Shown here one piece after another: positions 50,596 to 63,058 of a stretch of 64,000 nt of DNA. Source of the stretch: Heterotrichella gracilis (lineage: Eukaryota > Sar > Xanthophyceae > Tribonematales > Xanthonemataceae); contig JAULBX010021076.1 in NCBI GenBank assembly GCA_032358255.1, positions 186,001-250,000 of the forward strand, given 5' to 3'. A program made the position numbers and the translations under genes. The notes beneath the pieces are model-generated. The model made no database searches. It had not been told where the DNA came from and worked only from the letters and a program-made list of their open reading frames with translations. Numbering within the stretch: the stretch's first letter is position 1; each line of letters opens with the position of its first letter.

Positions 50596-51171
50596 CCTGC
50601 CTCGCCTAGTTCAGCACTTGTGCTCGCTCGCAAGTGGTTGTTTGACTGTTTTAGTCGCTCGCTCCACAGAGGTTGGCGCTCCAAGCCAGTGTGGACACAC
50701 CACCGCCAGCCATATACTGCAGTCGTCGGGGGAAAACAACTGTAGAGGCGGACAGGAGGGGGGAGACCAAGTATGACCAAATTTGGGATCCTGTCCAAAC
50801 ACCACGATGGGCCACAAGTAGGTGCCTCCTCAACAAGCGGCAGTGCCCCGTTGGAAGGTTTGCCTGAATGCTCTTGTCACTCCAGTGAGCTTTCCTATAC
50901 TTTTCAAGCAGAGCAAGATTGCAAGATTGGAATCTGATAACCGCCAGGGGTGGGGTTATGCAAATGAAACGAGTTGAGACTCCGTTGCAATCATGACAGG
51001 GTCCCTTAACATATTTGAACATCAGTATGCATGCAGCCAACAGTACTGACTGGATTGCGTTTCTTTGAGAGCACACTCAAGTTCCAGACTTGGGTACGTG
51101 TGGTGCGCCACATATATCTGTGCAATGCATCCCAATGCATGCATGCATGCATAAGTCACCACCAGAGCACC
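50596..51171. promoter_or_regulatory. Divergent promoter region, GT-like gene and MED27
   Basis: The two start codons are 576 bases apart and face outward, so both promoters probably share this stretch. No defined box can be named. ATGCATGCATGCATAA lies about 30 bases before the MED27 ATG. Confidence 0.4.
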
Positions 51172-53925
51172 ATGCAGCGCACAGAGGACGTGCTGGGGCA
51201 GATCAAAGAAGCAAAGGAGCAGGCAAGTATCACGTGCATCCTTTAACGGTGAAGTGCTTTGGCTGTGAATATCACAGCACGAAGATGGGTTGCCCTTATG
51301 CTGACCTCCTTGGGTTCCTGTGCAGCTCAACCAGATCAAGGTCAGTGGCATGCAGCTGTTGGAGAAAGTGATAAAACCCGGCAACACATCCCAAGCTCTC
51401 AGTGCTGCGAAGGCATCGGTCGAGGAGACCCAAGCACTCTTACAGGTATGGCCTTGACTTTGCCACCAATGAAACCCCTAAAGAGGGCACTGACTTCGCG
51501 TTTTTATACACCGTGTGCACGCTTACGTGTAAACACAGACCATGAAGTCCCTAACCTTCGTTGGTCAAAGCATGCCCTTGCACCCACTTGCGCAGGCCTT
51601 CCCCAGAACCTGCCAAGGCCTTGAGACCTTGTTCGATGAAGTGCGCCAGCACAAGGGGCTGCCAGTTGCTGACGTGGAGAAGGCGGAACAGCACCGCCTG
51701 GGCCAAGCCCTGCAGCAGCAAGTGCACACCCAGGTGCAGCAGCTGAGCCAGTTTGTGGACGACCTCGCCTACAGCGTGGCAGCCAGTGCGCAAGCCGAGC
51801 CAAACCACAAGTAAGGCACAGGCACAGGCGGCTTATTTCAGTAAACGATGGTGCAGTGTTCAGTGTTGTATGAGCAAACTCTGGCGATGGAATGCATGCT
51901 GTGGTTTGGAATGCCGTGCAACCAATGCATAGCTTGGGTGCATGGATCGTAAGCGCTTCCCCCTTGCAGGCGGCGGCGACGAGAGGCAGGTGCAGCAGAC
52001 CTATCACAGGAGCTTCAGGCAGTGGTAACGCACATAGACTCCCTGCAAGGTCAGCAGAGCAAGTGCAAGTGCAAGGCTCCCGTTGCATGACTCATAGGTG
52101 TCAGCCATGCATGGGTGCCTGCCCTTCAAGCGCTTTCAATGTATGGCTCTGGTCCCTGTTTGCCCCGCAGCATCCATGCATATGTTGCTTCCGGACCACC
52201 AATTCCTGATGGACTGTGTAGCAGGTGTCAGCGCGGCGTTGCTGGACTCGACAGGCAAGGGAACTGATGACGCCGGGCAGGCACACTATGTGAGTGCATC
52301 CTCATCTTTGAAAATACAAACATTATGGTCACACAGATCACGATGCATTTGACTTGCACTCCAAGTCATGCCTCGACCTGGTATGCATTGTGGTGTGCAT
52401 GGTGCTGACAGTAACCATTGCCTTATTTGTTTGTGAGGCATGCGCCACTGATAATCCCTGTCAGTCGCTCACTGCGCTTGTGTGCGCTTGCGCGCAGATT
52501 CGGGTGAGCTACGCAGGATTCATGCAAGCCCTCATACCCCTGGCATCACCTGGACAGCCTGACCCATGCAGGTATGCAGGCTACTACTTGCATCCATGCC
52601 CATGATTAATCATCGGCATGGCATGTGTTATGGTGGACGGGGTGCGCACTACTATCTGGGGTTTGGGGTTCCCAGCTGTGCGTCATGTGGTGGTGCCTCT
52701 GCAGTGCAATCTTTGGCCGTCAGCCACTATGTCCTCCTCATGCGGTGCCTCTGGTGCATGAAAGTTAGGTCCACAATTAAACAACCTACTGGTTCTGCCC
52801 TCGCCACGCTGCATCACGCGCGGGGCCTCCATTGCATGTCAAAGCAACCTCAGAAAATTAACAGGGAATGATCAGAAATAGCTACTAATTTTGCTGATAT
52901 CCCCCACTGCGTGTGAAATAAAATCCAAGGATTTTTATTGGCGATTTTGTTGACCTGCACAGGGTTGGTTTCTATGCCTCGGACGACGCTACGGCGGACG
53001 GGTGGGCGCCGTCCAAGTTTGTTGTATTCCGGCGTGCGACTGCTGTGTCAAATGAAGCGCTGGCCTACCTCAAAACACGCGCTGCAGGTGGGTCAAGATA
53101 GTCAAGAGACATACATATTCTATGCTTATATTGGTGCATTGCTATGTGGCAGGCATTGCTGTGTGGCGGTGCAATTGTGTTGGAGGGCATGGGTGTGGTA
53201 GGGGGTTACGTTGTGGAGCAGATGGCATGTGCCCACGAATCATCTGCAACTGCAAGGCATATTCTCACCAAACCTCCCGTGGCGATACAGACTGCTATGG
53301 CCGCTTCCCGATCGACTGCGGTAGAAACAATCACAAAAGATTGTCACTCATCACCCCACAACCAAATTGGATCCACACGCACGACAAAGCCACCATGCAC
53401 CACCACCCACCACCACAGTCCATCCCCATGCACACCATCCCACCCATCCCGTCTCCCCGCACGCACAGGCCATGCGCCCGCCTCCGCCGCACTCCCCGAC
53501 CCCCCACCGCCAGTCGCCACCTCCTCCCCCAGCAGCCTGGCCACCCTCCATTTGCTCCTGTGGCTGGCAACCTACTCCGACCTCTTCTCCAGACCCTGCT
53601 CAGCAACAGGGCGCCTGCTGGCGGTGGACCCTTCCAGCTCCCACCTGCTGCCACCCGTTTACCGGCCATACAGGTGAGGAGGCTAGGGCTGCCCATGGCT
53701 AGGGAAGTACTGGCACGTGTCTCCGCATGAGCTAAGCAGGAGGGGCTTGTGGCTAGTAGCGATGGTGGACTGGGTGTTGGAACCAGCTGTTTTTTGGGTC
53801 AAAGGCATGCTCAAATGGTGTGGCATGTAGAGTGCCCCGTGAGCCTGCTGGCGGTGGATCATCTAGGTCACACCTGCTGCCACCCGAGGTCCGGCCATAC
53901 AAATGACGCACATGTGCTGTGGTAA
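51172..53925 (+). CDS. MED27: Mediator complex subunit 27
   Basis: Exons 51172-51222, 51326-51445, 51596-51810, 51970-52049, 52171-52289, 52498-52571, 52963-53087, 53469-53673 and 53805-53925 join to about 369 residues. N-terminal helices and coiled coil (LNQIKVSGMQLLEKVI; EEVTQ-like segment; VQQLSQFVDDLAYS) lead to the diagnostic C-terminus: LLWLATYSDLFSRPCSATGR, then LLPPVYRPYR, then HAQMVWHVEC, which supplies the H-x2-C that ends the MED27 fold. MED27 is a tail/upper-tail subunit linking activators to RNA polymerase II in the nucleus. The first intron, 51223-51325, starts GCAAGT, a GC-AG intron. After WHVEC the frame runs into a degenerate copy of the previous exon before TAA, so the last 28 or so residues are uncertain. 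Confidence 0.8.
53826..53912 (+). repeat. Echo of MED27 exon 8 donor end
   Basis: GCCTGCTGGCGGTGGA followed by CACCTGCTGCCACCCG and CCGGCCATACA repeats the end of the exon at 53609-53673. It carries substitutions, and the donor GTGAGG is changed to ATGACG. Confidence 0.8.
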
Positions 53926-55175
53926 AAAGACACTCACGTGACTCTGGCCAGGTGTCTCGTTGGGTAATGACAATGCTCTCACGCGTGCCTTGGTTCAGCC
54001 TTTGACTTGCCCTGCCCCCCCTTACCAAGGTGCGTGTTCCAGTATGGCTCACACCCTGGATTGGCATGTAGGTTGTCAGGCGCTGACCTGATGGAGGCAG
54101 CCACCGACCCCAGCAAGCGGCGAGCATACCACCTTGCAAACGTGCCTGAGATAGGCAAGCAGTGACCCTGGCGGTGGTGGAGGGCAGGGTCAATGCCGCC
54201 ATGGCAGGGGGAGGAGGGACAGAGCAGCGCGGGGCTAGGGGGCATAGCTGTAAAGCGCCAGGCTGGATGTCTCCCTTGAGCCCAAATTGTTTTAAATATG
54301 TGAGTACCTGTTTGACTGGGGAACTCAATTGCCTTTCTTTTCTGGCGTGATTTTTTGGTGGGAGTGGATGGCCGAGGGGGCGTCTGCACTAGCCTTGGCT
54401 GTCAATTTGAACACGTATTTCCCAGGTTTCGTTTATATGCTGCGTACACATTCTTTTTATACGCGGTGTTAAGGAATGTCTTGGCATGCATCGTTCACAC
54501 TGTGATCAGCAGCATACAAAGCATACAATGCACTGTATCTGCAAAAGCTGCAGTGCGTGACATGGGCAGTGATTGTCTACATACCAGGTATAAGGCGTAC
54601 CAGGCGCTGGGCGTGTGCGTATCACATGTCCACCAGAGCCAATGACTGTTCTGCCCAGATTTAACCTGGGACGAACAGTCATTGGCTGCGGATGGCCATG
54701 TCTTGCACACACGCCCAGCGCCTGGTGCGCCTTATACCTACCTGCCTGCATCCCACTTAGCTCAGCACAAGCAACATGGCAAATTGGTGTGTGCATTTGT
54801 ATCAAATGTGCTAAAAAGTTAAATGCTGGTCTCAAGAGTTGGTTGGGTTCCATGACATAAACCAATAAAACATCACATCTCCAACAAATACGAAAAAGAT
54901 CACACATTAAACCAGGGTTGCATAGATCACCATTGCGGGGAGGTCAACCTTGGCCGTGCTTGCACACCCCCTACAAAGTGCAGTACATCGTTCCATAGGA
55001 GCCTTAACATACAACGATTACGTCCAATCGTGCTTACCTTCACTGCTGGGATCCCTTGGTACCACGGTCCAAACCGCATTTTGCCCTGAAACTCCATGCC
55101 TGGGGGGTGAGCACTTCGCACTGTGTAACTGGGCAGGGACAAGCAACAGCACAGCACTGGGAGCAGTTAGAGGCC
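53926..55175. other. Intergenic with fold-back; no gene seen
   Basis: It lies between MED27 and BRF1 and contains the inverted repeat at 54588-54743. No conserved protein is found; the minus-strand open frames across 53,753-54,389 have no recognisable domain. Confidence 0.5.
54588..54743. repeat. Fold-back inverted repeat, about 75-base arms
   Basis: Left arm AGGTATAAGGCGTACCAGGC... pairs with right arm ...GCGCCTGGTGCGCCTTATAC. GCCAATGACTGTTC and GAACAGTCATTGGC form the inner arms around a loop of about 20 bases. A few mismatches lie mid-arm. It could be a MITE-like element or small-RNA hairpin source. Confidence 0.85.
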
Positions 55176-58100
55176 ATGGTGTTCTGTCCACAGTGCCAAG
55201 TGGACGTTGAGGCGGAGGCAGACGACGCACATGGCTTCTCGTACGTACCCAACACCCATGGTGGCCGCTTGTGTGGGCCAACTACTGGTGCCCACCCCCA
55301 TATATAGGAACTTACTGGGTGTACTGGACCAGCATATACTGAGCATCTACTATATCCACTCCAGCACGAGTGTATGGACCAGTGTATGTGGACCAACTAC
55401 TTGGTGTGCTGTGTGTAGAACCATGCTGGTTTGTGCACCCTATTGAGGGTGGTGTCCTTGTGCTGCTGCAGCTGCTGTACCCAGTGTGGCCGGGTCATCG
55501 AGGAGGTTGCGTTCTCCAGCGACCCAACCTTCCTCAAGGATGCGGGAGGGGAGAGCACCGTCGCTGGGCAGTACGTGTCTGAGACTGGCGTGGCTCGAGG
55601 CATCGGGCGAATATCTGGTGGCAGGGTGTATGGAAACCAGGTGTGTATGCCCCCTATTTGTGTTCAAGGGCGAAGGTTTATGACATCATTTATCGACTCC
55701 TGGAGTCGCACAGAGACTGCATGTTCCCTGCACAACCCCTTGTTCAAAGACAGGGGCAGTTGCCACAGGGCACCCACCCTCTGTTTTGGTGGTGGCACTA
55801 GGTTGGTTCGCCCCTGCTCTGGTGGGCACACAGGAGGTGGAGTGCAGCACAAGGTGTTGATAGGTGCTGTCAACACATGTGAAGCAGCGTATGTTGCTTG
55901 GCGGGGCGTGCACTAGTGTGCACTGCATCGGGCTTCCTGCCTTAGTATCGGGGGAGCAGACACACTTCACCTGTCTTCCAGCGCCAACTTTGGCACAACA
56001 CACCTAACCCCTGTACCCTTTTACTGCTTGAATAAAAGCAGCTTGCTTTTTCCCCCGTGCACCACCGTCCAACTCCTGCCTGTGCTCTGGTCCAGGTGGA
56101 GTCGCGTGAGAAAACCCTAAACAAGGGCAAACAGGAGATCACGTTCCTGGTCCACCAGCTGCGCATCGCGCCCAGGGAGGGCACCATCGATGGCGCCTTC
56201 AGGTTCTACCAGATAGCGCTGCAGCACAACTTCACGCGTGGCCGACGGACAAACCAGGTGTGCACAGACCCCTACCAGAGGGTTTCTCCTTGGGTTTTCC
56301 CTGACCTGTGCAGACGTTGGGGTAAAGGGTGCACAGCACATAGGATAATGCACCAAAAATACTGCAAACTTGATGCTGTTAGTGCACATGCAACACACCA
56401 TCAAGTCCCTTGCATGCCCAGACTTGATGCATGCTTGATAGATGCAAAACCACTTAGCAATGGACCTAGGAACCCTAGGGAATCCTACTGCACTGCGCAC
56501 ACGTCACACAGCAATGACGTGGCGGACGGGGTGTGCATGCAGGTGCATGCATCCTCTTTTTCCAAGCCCTGGTGACAGTTACTTTCGTGGGATGCATCCA
56601 CCAACTGTGGCCACACGCTGTTCACACCGCCGCTGCCAAGTGCCAGCCCATATTCCTGCTCCCCAGAAAAACCGTAGATTTGAATTACGAATTGAACTCC
56701 CCCTGTTCCCCAGGTTGCCGCTGCGTGCGTGTACGTGCTGTGCCGCTCGGAGCGCCCCCCAAAGCCCTCCCTGCTCATGGACTTTGCCGACCTGCTGCAA
56801 GCATACCGTTAACAGGGATGCTGTTAAATCACAGTCCTGATGCTGCACTTGAGCTGCATGATCATTCCACTAACCCGGCATCCAACTGCATGAAAAATGC
56901 ATCCCTGAATCCCCTGCCCCCCCTTTTCCCAGGTGGCAGCAGCATGCGTGTACGTGCTGTGCCGCTCGGAGCGGCCCCCCAAGCCCTTCCTGCTCATGGA
57001 CTTTGCCGACCTGCTGCAAGTGAACGTGTTTGTGCTGGGGGTGACGTACCTGCAGCTGCTAAAGTGCCTGAGGCTGGATGAGCACCCAGTGTTCACAAAG
57101 TAGGTGCCTGCTGCCCCTGCAGCTGATCAAAACTGAAGAAAGAATTGAGTAGGGATGCAGCAGTACAGGTTCCCCTGGTTGCGCGGGCTTGGAGTTGTTG
57201 CAATTTAGATCCCCTGGCGGCATCTGCATGCCCATGTAAAAGTTCCTAGTCCCACGCGCCCGGGATGCAGCGCATGTTGCACTCACTGCTCTGCCCAGGC
57301 ATCGCTATGCTCCAAGTTATGTACATTTCATTTCCATATGGCCCTGAGCATGCCAGGGGTATTTACCGATACACTAACAGTATATATATCAGTACACCCA
57401 TGCACATGTACAGCACCAGTACTCAATCACCCTCCCTCCCCGTACCGTCCCCCACTCCCCACCTCACACCCCACCACACTCACACCGCTACCCACCCACT
57501 CCCCACCCAGGCCCATCGACCCCTCCCTCTTTGTGACCCGCTACGCCGAGCAGCTGTCTCTGGGTGCTGCCAAATCCGCCATCATCAACACCGCCATGGC
57601 CATCCTGTCAAGCATGAAGAAGGACTGGATACTGACTGGCAGGCGGCCATCGGGCCTCACGGGAGCAGCCCTCTTCTTGGCAGCTAACTACCATGGTAAG
57701 CGGTTTGGGGGTAAACGAAAAGAGTAATTACCTTTTACGTGGTAAAGCTTTTTGGGGTTGTTCAAGCTTCGATTTACCTTTAGCAGTATCTTTTCTGGGT
57801 CGTTAATTTTTTGATCTTTTTTTATGTAAAAAATATATCGCCTGAAAGAATGCGCAGGATCCACGCCAATTTAAATTCTCAAGTTCAACATCTAAAATTC
57901 AATTCCCTATCAACCCCCCACCCCCGGCCGCCTCCCCCCAGGTTGCGAGATCAGCAAGCGCGACGTGATGGCCATCGTGCACATCGGAGAGGAAACCATC
58001 TCCAAGCGGGTGGCGGAGTTTGCAGGCACGCCCTCCGCAGACATGTGCATGACGGAGTTTGAGGAGTACATCCGGGATGTGGACGAGCAGCGGCGGCAGG

Positions 58101-61100
58101 CAATTGAGTCGGGTGCCGAGCAGCGCTCGCTGGCGCCGGCGTCCGCTGCCTCGCAGTGTGAGCATATAAAAGGTGGGTGGCGGCGGCGGTGGTGGGAAGG
58201 ATGGTGCATGACATATGCATGGCAGGGTACGTTTGGGATGTTGGGTGAGCAGGGGGGCAGGCAATGGAGTCGGGTGCAGAGATCACCGCGCGCTTGAGCC
58301 GACATCTGCCAACCTCCCAATGTGAAGTATCAATGAGATGCAGGCCATGTGCATGGCATGCACAGCTCTGCATGCACTGCGGACATGGACTGTGGGGAGG
58401 GTGGTTCGCTGGGGATTGCGTGGGGTTGCTGTGACGCTTGCTTGCAATGCATGCATGCTCGAGGGGCCTTCAGCCTGGGTAACCACAGCATCTCAACCCG
58501 TAAACCATCATCTCCCCTCGCCCTGACCCCCGACCACCCCCACCACCTCCACCACCTCCCTTACAGAGCTGGGCGCGCAGCACTACTCCTACGGCATGTG
58601 CTCCCATTGCTACGCGGAGTATGTGGGGGTGACGGGGGCGTTTGAGCCCACCCGCCGCGCAGCCGACCCCCCCGCCTACGCGCGCAACCGCCTGGCGCTG
58701 CTCAAGGCACTTGCAGACAAGCAGGAGCGGCTGGAGCGGCTGGCGATAGAGGCGGGCACAAGTGGGTGCCGGGGGTGTTGGGGGGGTAGGCAGGAGGTAT
58801 TCGTGGCGGGTTATGGGGTTGTCGAAGAATGGGGCACGTGTGGGTGGGGTGGGAATGGGTCATGGGGAGCATGGTAGGGCGTACTAGGTGAAATTGGGCC
58901 TACCAGGGGAATTGCCTGGCTGTGCTGAGGGCACTGGCAAGCAAGCAGGAGCGGCTGGCGCTGGAGGCGGGCACAAGTGGGTACTGGGGTGTGGCGGGTG
59001 GTGTGGGGGTGGGGATAAGGGGTGTCTTAGGAACATGTCGGTGGGGTGGTATAAGTGGGGGATTGCGGTGGAGACCCACACACCATGATAGGGTGTGACA
59101 TGATGGACCGACGTAGCCAACTTCTGCTGGGGGCCGGCCAATTATTGCCTGGTGCACTTAGAATTGCACAGTTGAGGGCAGTTACTTATGCCAGTAATGC
59201 ACGGTGCATTGCCACGCATGCAACTGTGGTTGTCGGGCAGCACCGCAGCCCCCCGCCTGCCTCTCACCCCCTCCCCTCCCCTCCTGCAGCGCCACAGGTG
59301 GTCGCCGCTCTGGAGGCCAGCCAAGGGGGGCTGGCCGCCCTCCCCGCGCCCCCCACCTCGGGTGCGGGTGGCGCCGCCTCCGCCCCCCCTTCCGTGTCCA
59401 TCACCTACACCTCAGCCACGGTGCTGACGCGCAGCAGGCAGCGGAGGGAGGCGGCGGCCGCGGGGGGGGTGGGCAACAGCGGGCGGGGGTCGCAGGTGGG
59501 GGGTCTGGTGGGAATGGTTGCATGTGCAGGGCATGGCGGGCTGTTTTGCAAAAACGCGACCCATGTGTGGGGTATGTTTTGCGCATGACTCGCCCTTTGG
59601 GAACAGGCACCATGGTAGCCTGCATTGGCGGCCTGGCAAGGTGGCTATCGAATATAATATTGAGGCACCAGCCTGAATCGTCACTTGGTGTTCTTCTGGT
59701 CATGGCTGCACCTCCTGCCGCTGTATGCTGCTCCACCTTGACCAGCCCTACCCTCTCACCTGCCCCCCGCCACACACAGGCCAGCACCAGTAACGGTGCA
59801 CCCCCACGCCCGCCGCGCGCACCCACCACCACCGCCACCGCCGCCACCACCGCCACCGCCGCCACCAGCATCGCCATTGGTCCTCTCACTCTAGTACCAG
59901 ATGACAGCGAGGAGGAAATTATACAGCTACCCGTAGAAGGGGGCAGCGGGGGGCTGGAGGATGTGCTTGATGTAATGGAGGAGGGGGAGGAGGAGGAGGG
60001 TGGGGCAGAGGAGGCTAATCTAGGTGGGTGGGGTTTGTGGTTGTTGGCATTTGGTCTTGGGATCTGCGCAGGATGGTTTGTGCAACGGGCGGCTGTGGAA
60101 ATGGCAGCAAGCACGCTGTCAGTGCCTGGGGTTAGGGCTTAGGTTTGGGATTTAGGGTTGGGTGCGGGGTACAGCATAGTTGCACCCTGGCGCCCCCGCT
60201 GACCCATTTTTACAGAATCACATCCTGCGTGCGATGCCATCGTTCATGCGCAATTGCATCCCCACAGGCAAGATCCTGCCCGCTGACAGCGACTGCAGAG
60301 GCCTCGGCGCCTCAGCCGCTGGCAAGCAGGCCCAGCTCAACCCAATCCACCCACCCATGCACCTAACCAGTAGACACACCTCCGTACCCTTCTTCAGCCT
60401 CCCCCCCGTGCGCAGTGCTTCATACCCCTTTTCCCCCTTCTTCCCCCAGGCGAAACCCTTCCCGTTCATAGCGACTGCAGCGACCTTGACGATGAGGAGC
60501 TGAGCGGCTACCTGGCCACTGGCGAGGAGGCCCAGCTCAAGGGGGTTGTGTGGGAAATGAACAACAGGGAGTACCTGGACAAGCAGGCGGCGAGGGAGGC
60601 GGCGGCAACTGCGGCCACAAAGGTGGGAGGGTGGGTAGATGGTGAGGGGGTGAGGGGGTTTGTGGCCGGTGAGGTGGGGAGTTGTGCACACATCGACAAA
60701 TGCGTGCTGTACATCTGGTAAATTGATGCATTTTTTTGTGCGGAACTTGGATGGGGCTGTACTGAGTCCCCAGCGGCGGCACCGCACTTGCTGCTTAGTC
60801 ATGACTAAGGGAACTGCATTACATGCAACCTTTTCCCCCTCCTAAGGGGCCTAGGGGCCCTACACTGGAGTCATGGTGATGTTGACTTCCCCGCCTTTCT
60901 TAGACCTTGTCTTCTCCCTTTTCCAGGCTGAGGAGGAGCGGCTGGCAGCGGAGGAGGCGCTAGGGCCAGACGGAAACCCTAAGAAGCGGGGCCGCGGCAG
61001 GCCTCTGGGGTCCAAAACCAAGCCCAAGCCCGAGGAGATGCTGGGGCCCAGCGCAACGCCCGAGGTAAGAAAAACAATCAATTTGTGGCAATTTCACCTT

Positions 61101-62094
61101 TGTTACTGCGATTTTCACCCCATTTGGGTTTAGGTAATGCCAGAAGCAAAGACATCTTAGGCTCATGAATGTGGCTGCCAATGCCAATGAATATGCAAAC
61201 TGACTCCTGTACATTGGAATGACATGTAATATTCTCAATGACAGCATTTCTTTACGTACTTTTGCCTCTTACCTTGACTCTGCTATACTGGTGGTACTTT
61301 ATGTTTGAGGACATTTATATACAATTATATGATCTGCGCCTGCAGGAGGCTGTTGCCAAGCTGCTTGAGGCCAAGTCCCAGCGGCACAAGACCAGCATGA
61401 AGGTCAACTGGGAGGCGGTGCAGAACCTGTTCAATGTGGAGGAAGGGGAGGGGGAGCAGGTGGGGATGGGGTGGGGTGCGAGGGGAGGGATGGCAGTGCC
61501 ATGCATGGTATCACGGTATCAAGCATTTTTTATGTGGTCCTCAAACTACATCACTTTGGACTGCGCCACCTGGCATGTGGTTGCGAACCCTTAGCGAGGG
61601 TGTACATGGTGGCCTGCCACGCCACCCACACCCGTGCCTCGTTGCATGCCTGCTTGCTTACACGTGTGGTGCTCGCTCAGCTACAGGGCCTGCCCAAAAC
61701 CCTTTGTGCCCTTCCCGCTTGTTTCCACCCCCTGGCCGAGCCCTGACCATGCCTTCCCTCCTTGGTGAACCTCAAACCCCTTGTGTGTGCCTTACCACAG
61801 CCACAGGAGGAACGCGGCGGGGGCGCGGTGTCGGAGGCCATGCGCGCAAGAGACGATGCGCGGCGGCGCGAAGCGGCGCAGGCAGCCGCCCAGGCCCAGC
61901 TGGCGCTGCGGGCGGACAACCAGAGCAGCCTGCGACGGCGCGCCAGCGGCGCCGGGGATCGGGGGCTGGATGGTTCGGGGGTGGCGTCGCCCCGCAGGGC
62001 GGGTGGGGTGCGGGCGGGGTCGCTGGGGTCGCTGCGTGACTCGACGCTGAACCTGCGGAGTGTGTCGGCGAGCAAGCGGGTGCGGTTCTCGTGA
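55176..62094 (+). CDS. BRF1: RNA polymerase III factor TFIIIB subunit BRF1
   Basis: Thirteen or more exons join in phase to about 780 residues: 55176-55240, 55472-55640, 56096-56257, 56933-57099, 57511-57695, 57942-58172, 58567-58761, 59290-59495, 59780-60023, 60450-60622, 60927-61064, 61346-61459 and 61801-62094. The zinc ribbon (C4, C7, C24, C27) leads to VIEEVAFSSDPTF and GVARGIGRISGGRVYGNQ. Two cyclin folds follow (ACVYVLCRSERPPKPFLLMD; SGLTGAALFLAANYHGCEIS), then the BRF1-specific block SDLDDEELSGYLATGEEAQL with EMNNREYLDKQ and a VNWEAVQNLF motif. BRF1 recruits Pol III to tRNA and 5S genes with TBP and BDP1. Acidic and AT-hook-like (KRGRGRPLGSK) segments lie in the C-terminal half. The last acceptor has a second AG six bases on. 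Confidence 0.95.
56713..56815 (+). repeat. Duplicated BRF1 exon 4 start
   Basis: About 100 bases including the CCCCAG acceptor copy the exon beginning at 56933 (VAAACVYVLCRSERPPKP, then LLMDFADLLQ). A stop follows soon after the copied part, so it would truncate the protein if spliced in. Confidence 0.9.
58908..58990 (+). repeat. Echo of BRF1 exon 7 donor end
   Basis: The donor-side end of the exon finishing at 58761 recurs about 220 bases downstream (AAGCAGGAGCGGCTGG, then GAGGCGGGCACAAGTGGGT). It includes the donor. Confidence 0.85.
60255..60345 (+). repeat. Echo of BRF1 exon 10 start
   Basis: CCCACAGGCAAGATCCTGCC, CTGACAGCGACTGCAG and CTGGCAAGCAGGCCCAGCTC copy the acceptor side of the exon at 60450. 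The copy has substitutions that remove the acidic DLDDEEL block. Confidence 0.8.
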
Positions 62095-63058
62095 CAGTTG
62101 GGTTCAAGGGTGCGGGTGGGAGGGTTTAGGCTAAACCCTAAGGGGCCACGAGGGAGCATGCCATGCGGTCTGATGGGCTGGCAGCACACATGTGGGTGGA
62201 TGGCGGCGCCCGCATTGTGATAGCCACATACGCAGATGGTGTCATGGGTGGCGGGTTCATCTTTGGAGTCCAGGTCCGACCTGGATGAGGTAGTGTAGAA
62301 AATGAATGTGGATTTTGCTTTGAAAGAACAAGATATTTTGTTTGCACCAGTTTTATCGATATAACAATCGAGTTTAGATATATGGATCATTGGATGTCTT
62401 CACAGTTGCTGTGATTGTAACAAAGCTTGCCATTTGTACACCACATAGGATAATGCCCTGGCCATTGCGATGGGCCACTGTACGATACCTGGCGATGGTC
62501 CATTCACATCTGTAATTGGATTCAGCAATGAGTGCTAGCTGTGCGTATCGCTTTCTAGCGGCCGCTTCATAGGGTGCTTAATATATATGCAGCGGGCTGG
62601 CCATGGGGTGATCCAACATGGTATGCTTTACAATGTCATGCTTAGCCTAATAATTACGTGCTGCAGCCACTTGGCAATGCAAGCCTTGAGGCAATTGACT
62701 ATATTGGCTCCAGCGGCGCGTTCCCCAGCTTCTTTCTGCCTTAAAGCTCAAACTCCGGGTTTATTCTTTCCGAGTTGAAACTTTGCAAGTGGACGACCAA
62801 GAGCTGACGTGATACTTGGCAATGCCATTAATGGGATGCAAGCAACTGGAATCAAAGGGCGTAGCAGTGAACTGGTCAATAAAAGTAAAATGGAATGGAT
62901 GCGTGCTATTACAACAGCAGAGGAAAAACAAAGAAAAAATTGCAAACGCGTGCAGTATGAGCACTGGGCATGGTGATCAAGATACAATCATATACAGTGT
63001 ACAGAATATTGGCGCTGTGTCAGCCTGCGGTGTGCATGTTTCATCAAGGTGCTCTGGC
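62095..63058. other. Convergent 3' region; no gene seen
   Basis: BRF1 is followed by a CTAAACCCTAA motif at about 62130. TGTAA at about 62415 may be its polyadenylation signal, although it is over 300 bases from the stop. No conserved open frame is seen. Confidence 0.45.

Noticed and set aside
59204-60142. 312-codon plus-strand open frame
   Set aside because: It spans BRF1 exons 8 and 9 and the intron; only the part over exon 9 is in the true frame.
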